64,000 nt of DNA from Porphyrobacter sp. TH134 (lineage in GTDB: Bacteria; Pseudomonadota; Alphaproteobacteria; Sphingomonadales; Sphingomonadaceae): contig NZ_PKRO01000004.1 of NCBI RefSeq assembly GCF_002855495.1, positions 62,001 through 126,000 of the forward strand. The letters are read 5' to 3'. Below are positions 47,867 through 57,460 of the stretch, piece by piece; the stretch's first letter is position 1; each line of letters opens with the position of its first letter. The position numbers and the translations under genes were made by a program. The notes under the pieces were generated by a model. It did no database searches, was not told the DNA's origin, and was given only the letters and a program-made list of their open reading frames with translations.

Positions 47867-49432
47867 ATGGAAGGCCTTCCCATCCTGTCGTTGATGATGT
47901 GCGTGCCGCTGGCGGGCGCGGCGTTGTGCCTGTTTTCGGGCGCGGCTGCTGCCCGCTGGATCGCGCTCGGGGCGACGCTTGTCACCTTTGTGCTCGGCGT
48001 GTTGCTGTGGTCGAATTACCAGATCGGCGGCCCGCAGTGGCAGTTCACCGAACGCGCTGAACTGTTCGCAGGCTTTAGCTATGCGCTGGGGATCGACGGG
48101 ATCGCGCTGATGCTGATCATGCTCAGCGTGTTCCTGATGCCGGTGTGCATTTTGGCCAGCTGGGAATCGGTGACCAAGCGCGTCGGTGAATACATGGCAG
48201 CCTTCCTGTTCATGGAAGTGCTGATGATCGGCACCTTCGCGGCGCAGGATCTGTTCCTGTTCTACGTCTTCTTCGAAGCCGGCCTCATTCCGATGTATCT
48301 GATCATCGGCGTGTGGGGCGGGGACAATCGCATTTACGCCAGCTACAAGTTCTTCCTCTATACCCTGCTGGGATCGGTGCTGATGCTGATCGCGATGTTC
48401 TGGATGGTGGCCGAAGCCGGCACCTCCGACATCCCGACGCTGATGCAATACAGTTTCCCGCCCGAGGCGCAGACGTGGCTGTGGCTCGCCTTCTTCGCGA
48501 GCTTTGCGGTGAAGGTGCCGATGTGGCCGCTGCACACCTGGCTGCCTGACGCGCACGTGCAGGCGCCCACCGCAGGGTCTGTGATCCTGGCAGGCGTGCT
48601 GCTGAAGCTCGGCGGATACGGTTTCATCCGCTTCAGCCTGCCGATGTTCCCCGAAGCGTCCGCGCAGTTCGCATGGCTGGTCTTCATGCTGTCGATGATC
48701 GCGGTGGTCTATACCTCGCTGGTCGCCCTAGTGCAGAACGACATGAAGAAGCTGATCGCCTATTCCTCCGTTGCGCACATGGCGATTGTCACGGTTGGTC
48801 TGTTCGCCTTCAACGTGCAGGGTCTCGAAGGCGCGATGATCGTGATGCTGTCGCACGGCCTTGTATCGGGCGCGCTGTTCCTGTGCGTCGGCGTCATCTA
48901 CGACCGTCTGCACACCCGCGAGATCGCCCGTTACGGCGGCCTTGCCATCAACATGCCCTATTATGCGCTGTTCTTCCTGCTGTTCACGATGGCGAGCATC
49001 GGCCTGCCAGGCACCAGCGGCTTCGTCGGCGAGTTCCTGTCGCTGGCGGGGATTTACCAGACGTCGAGCCTGGTCGCGCTGATCTGCACCACCGGGATCA
49101 TTCTGGGCGCGGCCTATATGCTCTACCTCTACCGCCGCGTGGCGTTTGGCGGGCAAGTCAACGAAGACGCCGCCGCGATGCGCGATATTTCCGCGCGCGA
49201 GTGGGTGATGATGGCGCCGATCGCTGCGGCCGTGCTGTGGATGGGCGTTTACCCTGAAAGCTTCCTCGCGCCGATGCGCAAGGATATCGCCACACTCGAT
49301 GCGCGGCTTGTTGCTGCGGCCCCAGCGTCGGACGCGCGGCTTGCACCCGGTGCTCCCCGCGCCGCGGCGGCCAATGCGCTGCCGCATCATGAGGGGCAAG
49401 ATCATGCCGGCGCCAAGGAGGGCGCGCACTGA
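47867..49432 (+). CDS. nuoM: NADH-quinone oxidoreductase subunit M
   Basis: A 521-residue antiporter-like subunit with about 14 TM helices. [20 protein letters not shown] and [20 protein letters not shown] are the family signature. AGGAG overlapping the nuoL stop is the ribosome-binding site. The last 40 residues are an Ala/His-rich hydrophilic tail. The TGA overlaps the nuoN ATG. Confidence 0.96.
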   Translation: MEGLPILSLMMCVPLAGAALCLFSGAAAARWIALGATLVTFVLGVLLWSNYQIGGPQWQFTERAELFAGFSYALGIDGIALMLIMLSVFLMPVCILASWESVTKRVGEYMAAFLFMEVLMIGTFAAQDLFLFYVFFEAGLIPMYLIIGVWGGDNRIYASYKFFLYTLLGSVLMLIAMFWMVAEAGTSDIPTLMQYSFPPEAQTWLWLAFFASFAVKVPMWPLHTWLPDAHVQAPTAGSVILAGVLLKLGGYGFIRFSLPMFPEASAQFAWLVFMLSMIAVVYTSLVALVQNDMKKLIAYSSVAHMAIVTVGLFAFNVQGLEGAMIVMLSHGLVSGALFLCVGVIYDRLHTREIARYGGLAINMPYYALFFLLFTMASIGLPGTSGFVGEFLSLAGIYQTSSLVALICTTGIILGAAYMLYLYRRVAFGGQVNEDAAAMRDISAREWVMMAPIAAAVLWMGVYPESFLAPMRKDIATLDARLVAAAPASDARLAPGAPRAAAANALPHHEGQDHAGAKEGAH

Positions 49433-50910
49433 TGGAATTCGCTGCTTCTTTCGCGCTTGTGATCCCGGAATTGGTGCTGATTGCAGCCGGCCTCGTCCTG
49501 CTGCTGGTGGCAGCATGGAGCGGAGACAAGGCCGCGCGTGTCATCGCCATCATTGCGGCTTCCGCGTTGTTTGCAGCCGGGTTGCTGCTGGTGCCAGGCC
49601 TGCATTTCGGCACAGACGGTCCGGCGACGTTTGCCTTTGGCGGGCTGATCAAGGTCGATAGCTTTGCCCTGTTTGCCAAAGCGCTGATCTATCTTTCGGC
49701 CATAGCGGCGCTGATGGTCGCGCCTGCCTTCTTCAACAGCGCGGCTGCCGGGATCGAGCGCGGAATGCGTGCCGAATATCCGGTGCTGATCCTGTTCGCC
49801 GCGGTCGGCATGAGCATCATGGTCTCGGCCAATGACTTCATGAGCTTGTATCTCGGGCTCGAGTTGAACAGCCTGTCAGCTTATGTGCTGGCGGCAATCC
49901 TGCGGCGTGATAGCCGCTCGGGTGAGGCGGGGCTGAAGTATTTCGTCCTCGGCGCGCTGGCCTCGGGCATCCTGCTGTATGGGATGAGCCTGCTTTACGG
50001 CTTTACCGGCGGCACCTCCTTCGCAGCTGTCCGTGCGGGGCTGACAGGTGAGATGGGGATCGGTGCCCTGTTCGGCGTGATCTTCGTGCTCTCCGGCCTT
50101 GCGTTCAAGATCTCCGCCGTTCCGTTTCACATGTGGACGCCCGATGTTTACGAAGGCGCGCCAACGCCGGTCACCGCCTTCTTCGCCACTGCACCCAAGG
50201 TCGCTGCCGTGGCGCTGACGGCGCGCGTGGTGTTCGAGGTGTTCGGCGGACAGGTCGCCGCATGGCAGCAGATCGTGATGTTCACCGCGCTCGCTTCGAT
50301 CATCTTCGGTGCGCTTGGCGCGATCGGGCAGGAAAATCTGAAGCGCCTGCTGGCCTATTCGTCGATCAACAATATCGGCTTCATCCTGCTAGGTCTGGCG
50401 GTTGCCAATCCCAGCGGTGCCAGCGCGATGCTGGTCTATCTGTTCATCTATGTCGCCATGAGCATCGGCAGCTTTGTCGCCCTCCTGATGCTGCGCGGCG
50501 AGGACGGCGCCTTGTTTGAAACCTTCGCCGATATTCGCGGGCTTTCAGTGACGCAGCCGGCGATTGCCTGGGCGCTGCTGATGTTCATGTTCAGCCTGGC
50601 GGGTATTCCGCCGCTGCTCGGCTTTTACAGCAAGTTTGTGGTGTTTCAGGCGACGATTGAGGCAGGGCTGGTCGCTTTCGGCGCCATTGCCATCGCTGCG
50701 AGCGTTATCGGGGCGTTCTACTACATCAAGTTCGTGAAGGTGATGTTCTTTGATGAACCGGCCGGCGTGGTCACCGGCAAGAGTAATACGGGGCACTGGG
50801 TGCTGCTGGGCCTTTGCGCGCTGATCGTCTCGCCGCTGGGCTACCTGCTGACCCCGTCGCTGACCGATCTGGCCGACAAGGCTGCGGCTTCGCTGTTCCT
50901 CCCGGTTTGA
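49432..50910 (+). CDS. nuoN: NADH-quinone oxidoreductase subunit N
   Basis: A 492-residue antiporter-like subunit. LYLGLELNSLSAYVLAAILR and PFHMWTPDVYEGAPTPVTAF are the family signature. It is the last complex I gene; birA starts inside its stop (TTGA), so the operon probably continues. Confidence 0.96.
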   Translation: MEFAASFALVIPELVLIAAGLVLLLVAAWSGDKAARVIAIIAASALFAAGLLLVPGLHFGTDGPATFAFGGLIKVDSFALFAKALIYLSAIAALMVAPAFFNSAAAGIERGMRAEYPVLILFAAVGMSIMVSANDFMSLYLGLELNSLSAYVLAAILRRDSRSGEAGLKYFVLGALASGILLYGMSLLYGFTGGTSFAAVRAGLTGEMGIGALFGVIFVLSGLAFKISAVPFHMWTPDVYEGAPTPVTAFFATAPKVAAVALTARVVFEVFGGQVAAWQQIVMFTALASIIFGALGAIGQENLKRLLAYSSINNIGFILLGLAVANPSGASAMLVYLFIYVAMSIGSFVALLMLRGEDGALFETFADIRGLSVTQPAIAWALLMFMFSLAGIPPLLGFYSKFVVFQATIEAGLVAFGAIAIAASVIGAFYYIKFVKVMFFDEPAGVVTGKSNTGHWVLLGLCALIVSPLGYLLTPSLTDLADKAAASLFLPV

Positions 50911-51632
50911 CCAGAACGCCTGACATTGTGCTGGTTGAAGAGACCGGCTCGACCAATGCCGACCTTGCTGCTGCCATTCGCGCTGGCGAGGGCTGGCCTG
51001 AAGGCAAGTGGCTGGTGGCCCGCCGCCAGACCGCAGGGCGCGGTCGCCAGGGCCGGGCGTGGTTTGACGGGGCTGGCAACTTCATGGGGTCGGCCGTGGT
51101 TGCCATCGGGGAGGGCGGGCCGCCGCCCGCCAGCCTCAGCTTCGTGGCCGCGCTTGCCGTACGTGATGCCGTCGCTGCGGTGCTGGGAGAGGACGCAGAC
51201 CTTGCGCTGAAATGGCCCAATGATGTGCTGCTGTCAGGCGGCAAGCTGTCCGGTATCCTGCTTGAAATGGCGCGCGGCCATATCATCGTCGGTATCGGCG
51301 TAAACCTTGCCAAGGCGCCCGATCTTCCGGATCGCAAGACCGCTGCTGTCGCGCAGGTCACACCCCCTCCCGCGCTTGAGGATTTTGCCGCCAGTCTGGC
51401 GGGCGCGTTTGATCGCAGGCTCGAAAGCTGGCGTACCTATGGCCTTGGCGCGACGCTCCAGGCGTTTCTGGTGCAGTCGATCCACGCACAGGGCTCCCCG
51501 CTGACCGTGCACGATACCGATGGTTCGGTGCTGTCGGGCTCCTTTGCGGGGCTTGAGGAAAGTGACGGCGCGTTACGGCTGCGCTTGGCGGATGGCAGCG
51601 AACGTGTCATTCGCGCTGGCGACATTTCGTAA
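50907..51632 (+). CDS. birA: Biotin--[acetyl-CoA-carboxylase] ligase
   Basis: A 241-residue biotin protein ligase. It makes biotinyl-AMP and attaches biotin to the carboxylase carrier. The active-site motif [12 protein letters not shown] follows [11 protein letters not shown], and [20 protein letters not shown] holds the catalytic Lys. There is no N-terminal HTH, so it is the non-regulatory class. The start is probably TTG 50907, overlapping the nuoN stop. Confidence 0.92.
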   Translation: MTRTPDIVLVEETGSTNADLAAAIRAGEGWPEGKWLVARRQTAGRGRQGRAWFDGAGNFMGSAVVAIGEGGPPPASLSFVAALAVRDAVAAVLGEDADLALKWPNDVLLSGGKLSGILLEMARGHIIVGIGVNLAKAPDLPDRKTAAVAQVTPPPALEDFAASLAGAFDRRLESWRTYGLGATLQAFLVQSIHAQGSPLTVHDTDGSVLSGSFAGLEESDGALRLRLADGSERVIRAGDIS

Positions 51633-51649
51633 GGGAAGGACTGCCAGAG

Positions 51650-52444
51650 ATGCTGCTCGCCGCCGATGTCGGGAACACCAATGTCGTCTTCGCCCTGTTC
51701 GCCTACGGGGAGGACGGCACGCATCACATTCGTGCGCGCTGGCGCATCGCCACCGATCCGCGCCGGACGGGCGATGAATATGCGGTGTGGTTGCTCCAGC
51801 TGCTGAAGATCGAAGGGGTTGAGCGGGACCAGATCACTCAGATCATCGTTGCTTCGGTCGTGCCGCGCGCCGACCACAACCTGACCGTGCTCTGCCAGAA
51901 GTATTTCGGCATTACGCCGCTGTTCGCCGGGCAGGGCAAAGCAGCGTGGCAGTTCGAGATCGATGTCGATCAGCCCTCTTCGCTGGGAGCGGACCGGGCG
52001 CTCAACATTCTGGCGGCGCACCACAAATTTGGCGGCGATCTGATTGTGGTCGATTTCGGCACGGCGACCAAGTTTGAAGCGGTCGATTACACCGGCGCCT
52101 ACAAGGGCGGATCGATTGCACCGGGGATCAATCTTTCGCTGGATGCCTTGGTCGGCAAGACCGCCAAGCTCCCGCGGATCGCCATCCGCGCGCCGTCCAC
52201 CCGCAGCGTTATTGGTCGCAACACCGAGGATCAGATGCTGATCGGCGTGTTCTGGGGCTATGTTGCGATGATGGAAGGCATGGTTGCCAAGATGAAGGCC
52301 GAAATTGGTCGCCCGGCAAAGGTTGTAGCGACCGGCGGGCTCGCCATATTGTTCGATGACGCCACCGAAATTTTCGATCACGTCGATGCCGACCTCACGC
52401 TGGACGGCCTCGCAATTCTAGCGCGTCAGGCTGAAGCCGCCTGA
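51650..52444 (+). CDS. coaX: Type III pantothenate kinase
   Basis: A 264-residue ASKHA-fold kinase for the first step of CoA synthesis. [17 protein letters not shown] is the phosphate motif, [18 protein letters not shown] and [14 protein letters not shown] complete the CoaX signature, and [15 protein letters not shown] follows. GGGAAGGA precedes the ATG. It lies between birA and rnj, a common alphaproteobacterial order. Confidence 0.95.
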   Translation: MLLAADVGNTNVVFALFAYGEDGTHHIRARWRIATDPRRTGDEYAVWLLQLLKIEGVERDQITQIIVASVVPRADHNLTVLCQKYFGITPLFAGQGKAAWQFEIDVDQPSSLGADRALNILAAHHKFGGDLIVVDFGTATKFEAVDYTGAYKGGSIAPGINLSLDALVGKTAKLPRIAIRAPSTRSVIGRNTEDQMLIGVFWGYVAMMEGMVAKMKAEIGRPAKVVATGGLAILFDDATEIFDHVDADLTLDGLAILARQAEAA

Positions 52445-52470
52445 CCATTTTTCAAAGAACCGGAAAACTC

Positions 52471-54132
52471 TTGAAGAACGATTTTACTCCCGAAGACGAA
52501 CTCCTGTTTCTTGCTCTTGGCGGATCTGGCGAGATTGGCATGAACGTCAATCTCTACGGCTGTCAGGGCAAGTGGATCATGGTTGATCTCGGCATGACCT
52601 TTTCGGGCAATGAATATCCCGGCGTGGAACTGGTGTTCGCCGATCTCGATTTCATCGAGGAACGGCGCAAGGACCTGATCGGCATCGTGCTGACCCACGC
52701 GCACGAGGATCATATCGGCGCCGTGCCCTATTTCGCGGGCGAACTGGGCGTGCCGCTCTATGCCACGCCCTTCACCGCCGATCTGGTGGCGCGCAAGCTG
52801 GAAGAAGCCGGGCTGCTCGGCAAGGTCGAGATCATCATCATCGAGGAAGATCACGGTGAGATTGAACTCGGCCCGTTCACCATCACGTACCTCCCGCTGG
52901 CGCACTCGATTGCCGAGGGCAACGCGCTGCTGATCGACACGCCGCATGGGCGCATCTTCCACACCGGGGACTGGAAGCTTGATGATGATCCGATCATCGG
53001 CGAGCCGACGACCGAGGAAGAACTGCGCGAAATCGGCGATGAGGGCGTGCTTGCACTGGTCTGCGATTCCACCAATGTCTTCAATCCCAAGCCTTCAGGC
53101 TCGGAAGGCGCGGTGCATTCGGCGCTGATGGAGGAAGTCGCGCGCCACAAGGGCAAGCGTGTCGTCGTTACCACCTTCGCCAGCAATGTCGCCCGCCTGC
53201 AAACGCTGGGTGAGGTCGCGCGCGAAACTGGTCGGCAATTGTGTGTTGCGGGCCGCTCGCTCGACCGGATTATCGAGGTGGCGCAGGATAATGGCTATCT
53301 TGAAGATTTTCCCACCCCTGTCAGTTTCGATACCGCGATGGGCCTTCCGCGCGGCGAGATTTTGATCATCGCGACCGGCGGTCAGGGCGAACCGCGCGCG
53401 GCGCTGGGCCGGATGGCGGACAACAACCACCCGATCGAACTGGTCGCAGGCGATGTGGTGCTGTTCTCCTCGCGCCAGATCCCCGGCAATGAAATCCCGA
53501 TTGGCAAAATCCAGAACCAGCTTGCCGCGCGCGGCATTCAGATGGTGACCGATCGTCAGGCCTTTATCCACGTGTCAGGCCACCCCGGTCGGCCCGAACT
53601 CGAAGCGCTGTATAGCTGGCTGAAGCCCCAAATCCTTGTCCCCGTGCATGGCGAGATCCGCCACATGGCCGAGCAGGCGCGCGTCGGCAAGGCGAGCGGA
53701 ATCCCTTCTCAGGTCGTGCAAAAGAATGGCGATCTGGTCCGGCTCGCTCCGGGCAAGCCCGGCAAGATTGCCGAGGTGCGTGCCGGGCGCCTGGTGCTCG
53801 ATGGCGATATCATCGCGCCGGCCAATGGCGATGCGATCACGATGCGGCGGCGCATTGCGCAGGATGGCGTTCTGGTGGTGGTGCTGGCGCGCGGAGCCAA
53901 GCCGATGATCGAGGCGATCGGCCTGCCGCTTGATGAAGACCTGCCCGATTTCCTTGAAGAAGCGGCGAATGACGTTCTGGCAGCCATCAGCCGTCTCAAA
54001 GGCAAGGACGCCCGCGATCAGGCTGTTATCCGCGAAGCTGCGCGGCTTGCCGCACGCCGCGCGGCCCAGCGCTGGTCTGGCAAGAAGCCGCAGGTGCGGG
54101 TGGTCATGCCGGGGGGGGGGGCGGCAGCCTGA
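52471..54132 (+). CDS. rnj: Ribonuclease J
   Basis: A 553-residue metallo-beta-lactamase/beta-CASP ribonuclease with 5'-3' exonuclease activity in rRNA and mRNA processing. Metal motif LTHAHEDHIGAVPYF is near residue 73, AHSIAEGNAL and FHTGDWKLDDDP follow, and the beta-CASP region has TTFASNVARL and HVSGHPGRPEL. The start is TTG 52471. An 11-G tract at 54111-54121 lies within the last codons (PGGGAAA); gain of one G would read on into the next gene. Confidence 0.95.
   Translation: MKNDFTPEDELLFLALGGSGEIGMNVNLYGCQGKWIMVDLGMTFSGNEYPGVELVFADLDFIEERRKDLIGIVLTHAHEDHIGAVPYFAGELGVPLYATPFTADLVARKLEEAGLLGKVEIIIIEEDHGEIELGPFTITYLPLAHSIAEGNALLIDTPHGRIFHTGDWKLDDDPIIGEPTTEEELREIGDEGVLALVCDSTNVFNPKPSGSEGAVHSALMEEVARHKGKRVVVTTFASNVARLQTLGEVARETGRQLCVAGRSLDRIIEVAQDNGYLEDFPTPVSFDTAMGLPRGEILIIATGGQGEPRAALGRMADNNHPIELVAGDVVLFSSRQIPGNEIPIGKIQNQLAARGIQMVTDRQAFIHVSGHPGRPELEALYSWLKPQILVPVHGEIRHMAEQARVGKASGIPSQVVQKNGDLVRLAPGKPGKIAEVRAGRLVLDGDIIAPANGDAITMRRRIAQDGVLVVVLARGAKPMIEAIGLPLDEDLPDFLEEAANDVLAAISRLKGKDARDQAVIREAARLAARRAAQRWSGKKPQVRVVMPGGGAAA
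54111..54121 (+). repeat. 11-G homopolymer at the 3' end of rnj
   Basis: Eleven consecutive G residues lie nine bases before the rnj stop. It is a slippage-prone tract. With 11 G the frame ends after PGGGAAA; with 12 G it would run through the stop and join the downstream DUF1467 frame. Confidence 0.9.
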
Positions 54133-54416
54133 TGCAGATCACCTCCGTCGCGGCGATCTATTTCCTGTTCTGGGTGATGAGCGCCTTCGTGATGCTCCCC
54201 TTCGGGGTGCGGACGGCCGAGGAGGCGGGTGTGGATCATGTCCCCGGCCAAGCCGAAAGCGCGCCGGTGAACTTTCAGCCGCGCAAGCTTGTTCTGCGCG
54301 CGACCATCATCGCTACAGTGCTGACCGGGCTGTTCATTGCCAATTACATGAATGGCTGGGTAACGGCGGCCGATATCGATTTTCTGCCCAAGCCGCCGTT
54401 AGCAGGCCAAACCTAG
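54132..54416 (+). CDS. DUF1467 family membrane protein
   Basis: A 94-residue protein with two TM helices: TSVAAIYFLFWVMSAFVMLP and ATIIATVLTGLFIANYM. The motif FGVRTAEEAG between them is typical of DUF1467. ATG 54132 shares the A of the rnj TGA (TGATG), so the two are coupled. The function is unknown; the location next to rnj is common in alphaproteobacteria. Confidence 0.88.
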   Translation: MQITSVAAIYFLFWVMSAFVMLPFGVRTAEEAGVDHVPGQAESAPVNFQPRKLVLRATIIATVLTGLFIANYMNGWVTAADIDFLPKPPLAGQT

Positions 54417-56962
54417 CGCAGGCGCTGGATCGCGTGGGCGAGGGCGACGTAAAGTTTGCCCATGTCCGATCCCAGCATCGTCACGCTCAGCACATGCCCA
54501 TCGCGGGTTGAGAGCGTTTGCCGCAGCAGCGCTTCAAAATCGTGGATGTACCGGCTGACATTCGCCTTGAAGCTGTCGTCATTCGAATAGAGCGCGGCGA
54601 TATCCCTGGCGGTGCCATTATCGATCAGGCGGACAGCCCGGCGTGTAAAGATGCCGCGGTCACCTTTCAGATAGGCGTCCCATGCGGTGTCGGCGATTTC
54701 GGTCGACAATGCGCCTGAGATATCGATGGCGGCCGAATTGAGGCTGTCCGTGATCAACGCCATGCGCCGGGTGAAATCATTATTCACCTGCTCCTCGGCC
54801 AGTTCGCGCGCCCGGTTGACGCGTTGTTCGAGATTGCCGGTGAGCTCGTTGACCTTCACCAATTGATCGCGCAGCTGAATCGCAGCCTCGCGCCCGACGC
54901 CTGAAGCATGCGCGGCCGACTGTTCGAGCTTGCCGAGGGTCGTCGCGCTTTCGTTGCGCAATGCCCGTTCGAGCACTTCGACTGCCTCGCTGCCGATACT
55001 GTTTGCCAGCGCCAGCATCTTTTCGCGCGCGCCGTGTTCAAGGGTGGAAAAGGCCTGCGTGATCGCGGCCTCCAGCCGGCCGAGCGATTGGCGCAAAGCC
55101 TCCTGCGTTTCGCTGGCGAGCGCGCCGCTTTCCTCTGCAAGCCGGGCAAAGCCGCCTCGCAGGCCTTGCAACCGCGCCAGCGCATCGTCTGCCCCTTCGG
55201 CCAGATTGCTGCGCAGCCCAGCAATTGCGCTGTCAGCCGCGTCAATTTCAGCGCGGGTGCCCTGCAAATAGGCCGACAAATCGGTGCCGGCGTTGGCGCT
55301 GCTCAGCATCAGCGTTTCAACCCGTGCCGCCCGCGTCTCGACATTTTCAAGCGCGGCGTTGGCGCTCTGAATGGCACCCGTCAGATCGCCCTTGCAGGTG
55401 CGTTCCCCGGACTGAAGGATCTCCAGCAACCGCACGCTGCTGTCTGTCAGCTCATTCAATTGCGCCGCTGTTGCAGCAAGGGCAGCGCGCTTGTCGGCGA
55501 GTTGCTGCGCGAGGGCCCCGATGCCGGTGCCCAGACTGGTGCGGGCCGTCTCGCCCAACTCGCTTGCCTCGCCAATGATCCGTGCCAGCTCTGCGGTTCG
55601 CCCGGCGAGGGCATCACCTTGCGCCACCAGCTTTTCCGCATCGGCGATTTGCGCGTCGCGGCGCTGGGACAGGGCATCATCCAGCGCTGCAAGCCGCTGG
55701 GCCAGCACTTCGCTCGCCTGCGTCTCGTGGGTGTCAAATGCCGCCTGCCGCTGCTCCATCGCTTCGGCCAGAGCCAGATTGCGGTCGGCAAGCTGAGCGC
55801 TGAGGTCTCCGATTTGCGCGCGCAGTTGTGCGATACGATCAGCCGCAGCCTCGCTCGTCTGGCGCTCAATCGCTTCCACTTCGGCCAGCTTTTGCGCCAT
55901 TTGCGCATGCAGATCGGCCATGGCTTTTTCAAGCTGCTGCTGCGCGGTCTGGGCGGCAGCCTGCATGGCAGAGGCAAGCGCATCGGTTGTGGCTGAGGTC
56001 TGATGCGCCCGTTCGCGCAGCGCTGCCAAAGCCTCCGTTTCAAGATCGCTCACACGGGCGCGGTAAGCATCAGCCTCGGTACGGAGCGACGCAAACCGGT
56101 CGCCGATCAACGCCTCGATCCGGGCCAATTGATTTTCAACGCCGGTCAGGGTTTCAGCAACGGCGGTTCCCACCTGATCGACCTGCACTTCGCTGGCCTT
56201 GCCCGCTGCGGTAAGGCGATCAAAGCCGCCCGCCAGCTGCCCCAATTGGTCTGCGGCCACCCGTCCGGCGCTGCCGATCTGATTGGCGACGTCGCGCGCG
56301 GCATTGGCGATGACGGGCAGGTCATCGCGTAGCTGGTTCATGTTGCCGAGCGCGGTCTCGCTGGCGCTGCCGATGGCTTCGACCTGCGCGCCATTGCTGG
56401 CGATCAGCGTCTGCAATTCGCCCGCATGGACCGACAACCGTTCAGCTGCGATCCTGCCCAGCGCATCGAGATCGCGCGACTGTGCTGCCAGGAACTCACG
56501 GGCGAGGCTAAGCTCGCGGTTGACCACCTTGAGCCGTTCTTCCAGGGCAGCGCTCTCGCGGTTCATCAGAGCAGCCGTGGCGGCAAAGCGGTGCGCCTCG
56601 GCGCGCGAGGAGCGCATGGCGAGAAGCCATGCAATTCCGACCAGCGTCACAGGAACCGACCACTGCGTGGCCCAGTTTGCCCATTGCGCAGGCGCGGCAC
56701 CGGCCTGCATGGCGGTGAGGTGCGCCCAGCCATAAAATGCGGTCCACCCGGCAATCGCCAGCCCTGCCAATGTCGGCGCAAGCCAGGGCGCAGATGCTGA
56801 CGGCACAGAATCTTGCGCCGCGTCTTCAAGCCAGGGTTCACCAAGATCAAGAGGTTCGCTCAACGCTGGCACGTCCGGCAAAGCCGGCGCGTCCGCTTCG
56901 TCATGGCCGCTTGTGCGCCCGACGGCGCTCATCTTGTTTTGTCCCGTCATGACACAAGGCAT
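54413..56962 (-). CDS. Large membrane-anchored coiled-coil protein (TipN-like architecture)
   Basis: An 849-residue protein. Residues 1-57 are acidic and Pro-rich; TM helices lie at about 59-80 (WLAPTLAGLAIAGWTAFYGW) and 96-117. From 120 to about 770 it is Ala/Glu/Gln/Leu heptad sequence, a long coiled coil. A more globular end follows (ISGALSTEIADTAWDAYLKG, FTRRAVRLIDNGTA, ALAHAIQRLR). I do not recognise a catalytic motif. Two N-terminal TMs plus a long coiled coil and this size recall the Caulobacter polarity factor TipN; this is analogy of architecture, not proven homology. It is divergent from the Hpt-like gene. Confidence 0.7.
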   Translation of the reverse strand: MPCVMTGQNKMSAVGRTSGHDEADAPALPDVPALSEPLDLGEPWLEDAAQDSVPSASAPWLAPTLAGLAIAGWTAFYGWAHLTAMQAGAAPAQWANWATQWSVPVTLVGIAWLLAMRSSRAEAHRFAATAALMNRESAALEERLKVVNRELSLAREFLAAQSRDLDALGRIAAERLSVHAGELQTLIASNGAQVEAIGSASETALGNMNQLRDDLPVIANAARDVANQIGSAGRVAADQLGQLAGGFDRLTAAGKASEVQVDQVGTAVAETLTGVENQLARIEALIGDRFASLRTEADAYRARVSDLETEALAALRERAHQTSATTDALASAMQAAAQTAQQQLEKAMADLHAQMAQKLAEVEAIERQTSEAAADRIAQLRAQIGDLSAQLADRNLALAEAMEQRQAAFDTHETQASEVLAQRLAALDDALSQRRDAQIADAEKLVAQGDALAGRTAELARIIGEASELGETARTSLGTGIGALAQQLADKRAALAATAAQLNELTDSSVRLLEILQSGERTCKGDLTGAIQSANAALENVETRAARVETLMLSSANAGTDLSAYLQGTRAEIDAADSAIAGLRSNLAEGADDALARLQGLRGGFARLAEESGALASETQEALRQSLGRLEAAITQAFSTLEHGAREKMLALANSIGSEAVEVLERALRNESATTLGKLEQSAAHASGVGREAAIQLRDQLVKVNELTGNLEQRVNRARELAEEQVNNDFTRRMALITDSLNSAAIDISGALSTEIADTAWDAYLKGDRGIFTRRAVRLIDNGTARDIAALYSNDDSFKANVSRYIHDFEALLRQTLSTRDGHVLSVTMLGSDMGKLYVALAHAIQRLR

Positions 56963-56981
56963 ACCACACCCCGGGCCGTGA

Positions 56982-56997
56982 TAAACCCTGCTTTAAC
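56982..56997. promoter_or_regulatory. Near-consensus CtrA box between coiled-coil and Hpt-like genes
   Basis: TAAA at 56982-56985, seven bases, then TTAAC at 56993-56997. The CtrA consensus is TTAA-N7-TTAAC, so there is one mismatch. It lies in the 58-base shared promoter gap, 24 bases before the Hpt-like start. Confidence 0.4.
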
Positions 56998-57020
56998 CTA
57001 ATCCGGTCTATCCCCCGGTC

Positions 57021-57344
57021 ATGGCATTCAGTTACGGAGCCCTTGATGCGACCCTCGCGGCAGCGGCCGGCAATGATGCCGCCTTGCTGCGCGAGCTGCG
57101 CACAGCCTTTCTCGACAGCGCCGCGCGTCAGCTTGATCTGCTGAAACGGGCCCGCTGCGATGGAAACTGGCATGTCGCAGCGATGCGCCTCAAGGGGCTG
57201 GCGGCAAGTTTTCATGCGGATGACCTGCTTCAGGCGGCGGAAATCGCGCTCCACGCCGCGCCCGGTGAACCGATGGCGATCCGTGAGGTTGAAGCGGTGC
57301 TGGCCCGGTTCCAGCGCGCGCAAAGCCGCGATCCCCAGCGCTAA
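57021..57344 (+). CDS. Hpt-like protein lacking the phospho-acceptor histidine
   Basis: A 107-residue helical protein. The region MRLKGLAASFHADDLLQAAE aligns with the Hpt signature H-x-L-K-G-x-A-x-x-x-G/H-A, followed by a helix as in Hpt domains. The phospho-acceptor position is Met55, not His. A His lies one helical turn earlier (H51, in NWHVAAM). It may be a pseudo-Hpt that binds partners without phosphotransfer, or H51 may serve. A short 116-base gap leads to the next gene. Confidence 0.65.
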   Translation: MAFSYGALDATLAAAAGNDAALLRELRTAFLDSAARQLDLLKRARCDGNWHVAAMRLKGLAASFHADDLLQAAEIALHAAPGEPMAIREVEAVLARFQRAQSRDPQR

Positions 57345-57460
57345 GCGCGGGCGCCTGACGCAAGGCGGGGGCAAAGCTGCTCTGCCTGCTTGAACGTGCT
57401 CCCACAAACCGCCACCTTTGCGACCACTGCACCAGGCAGATGGTCGAAAGGGGTTAAACA

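Noticed and set aside
53930..54511. 193-codon forward frame over the rnj end and DUF1467
   Set aside because: Only a shadow with the present 11-G tract; it would be translated only after loss of one G.
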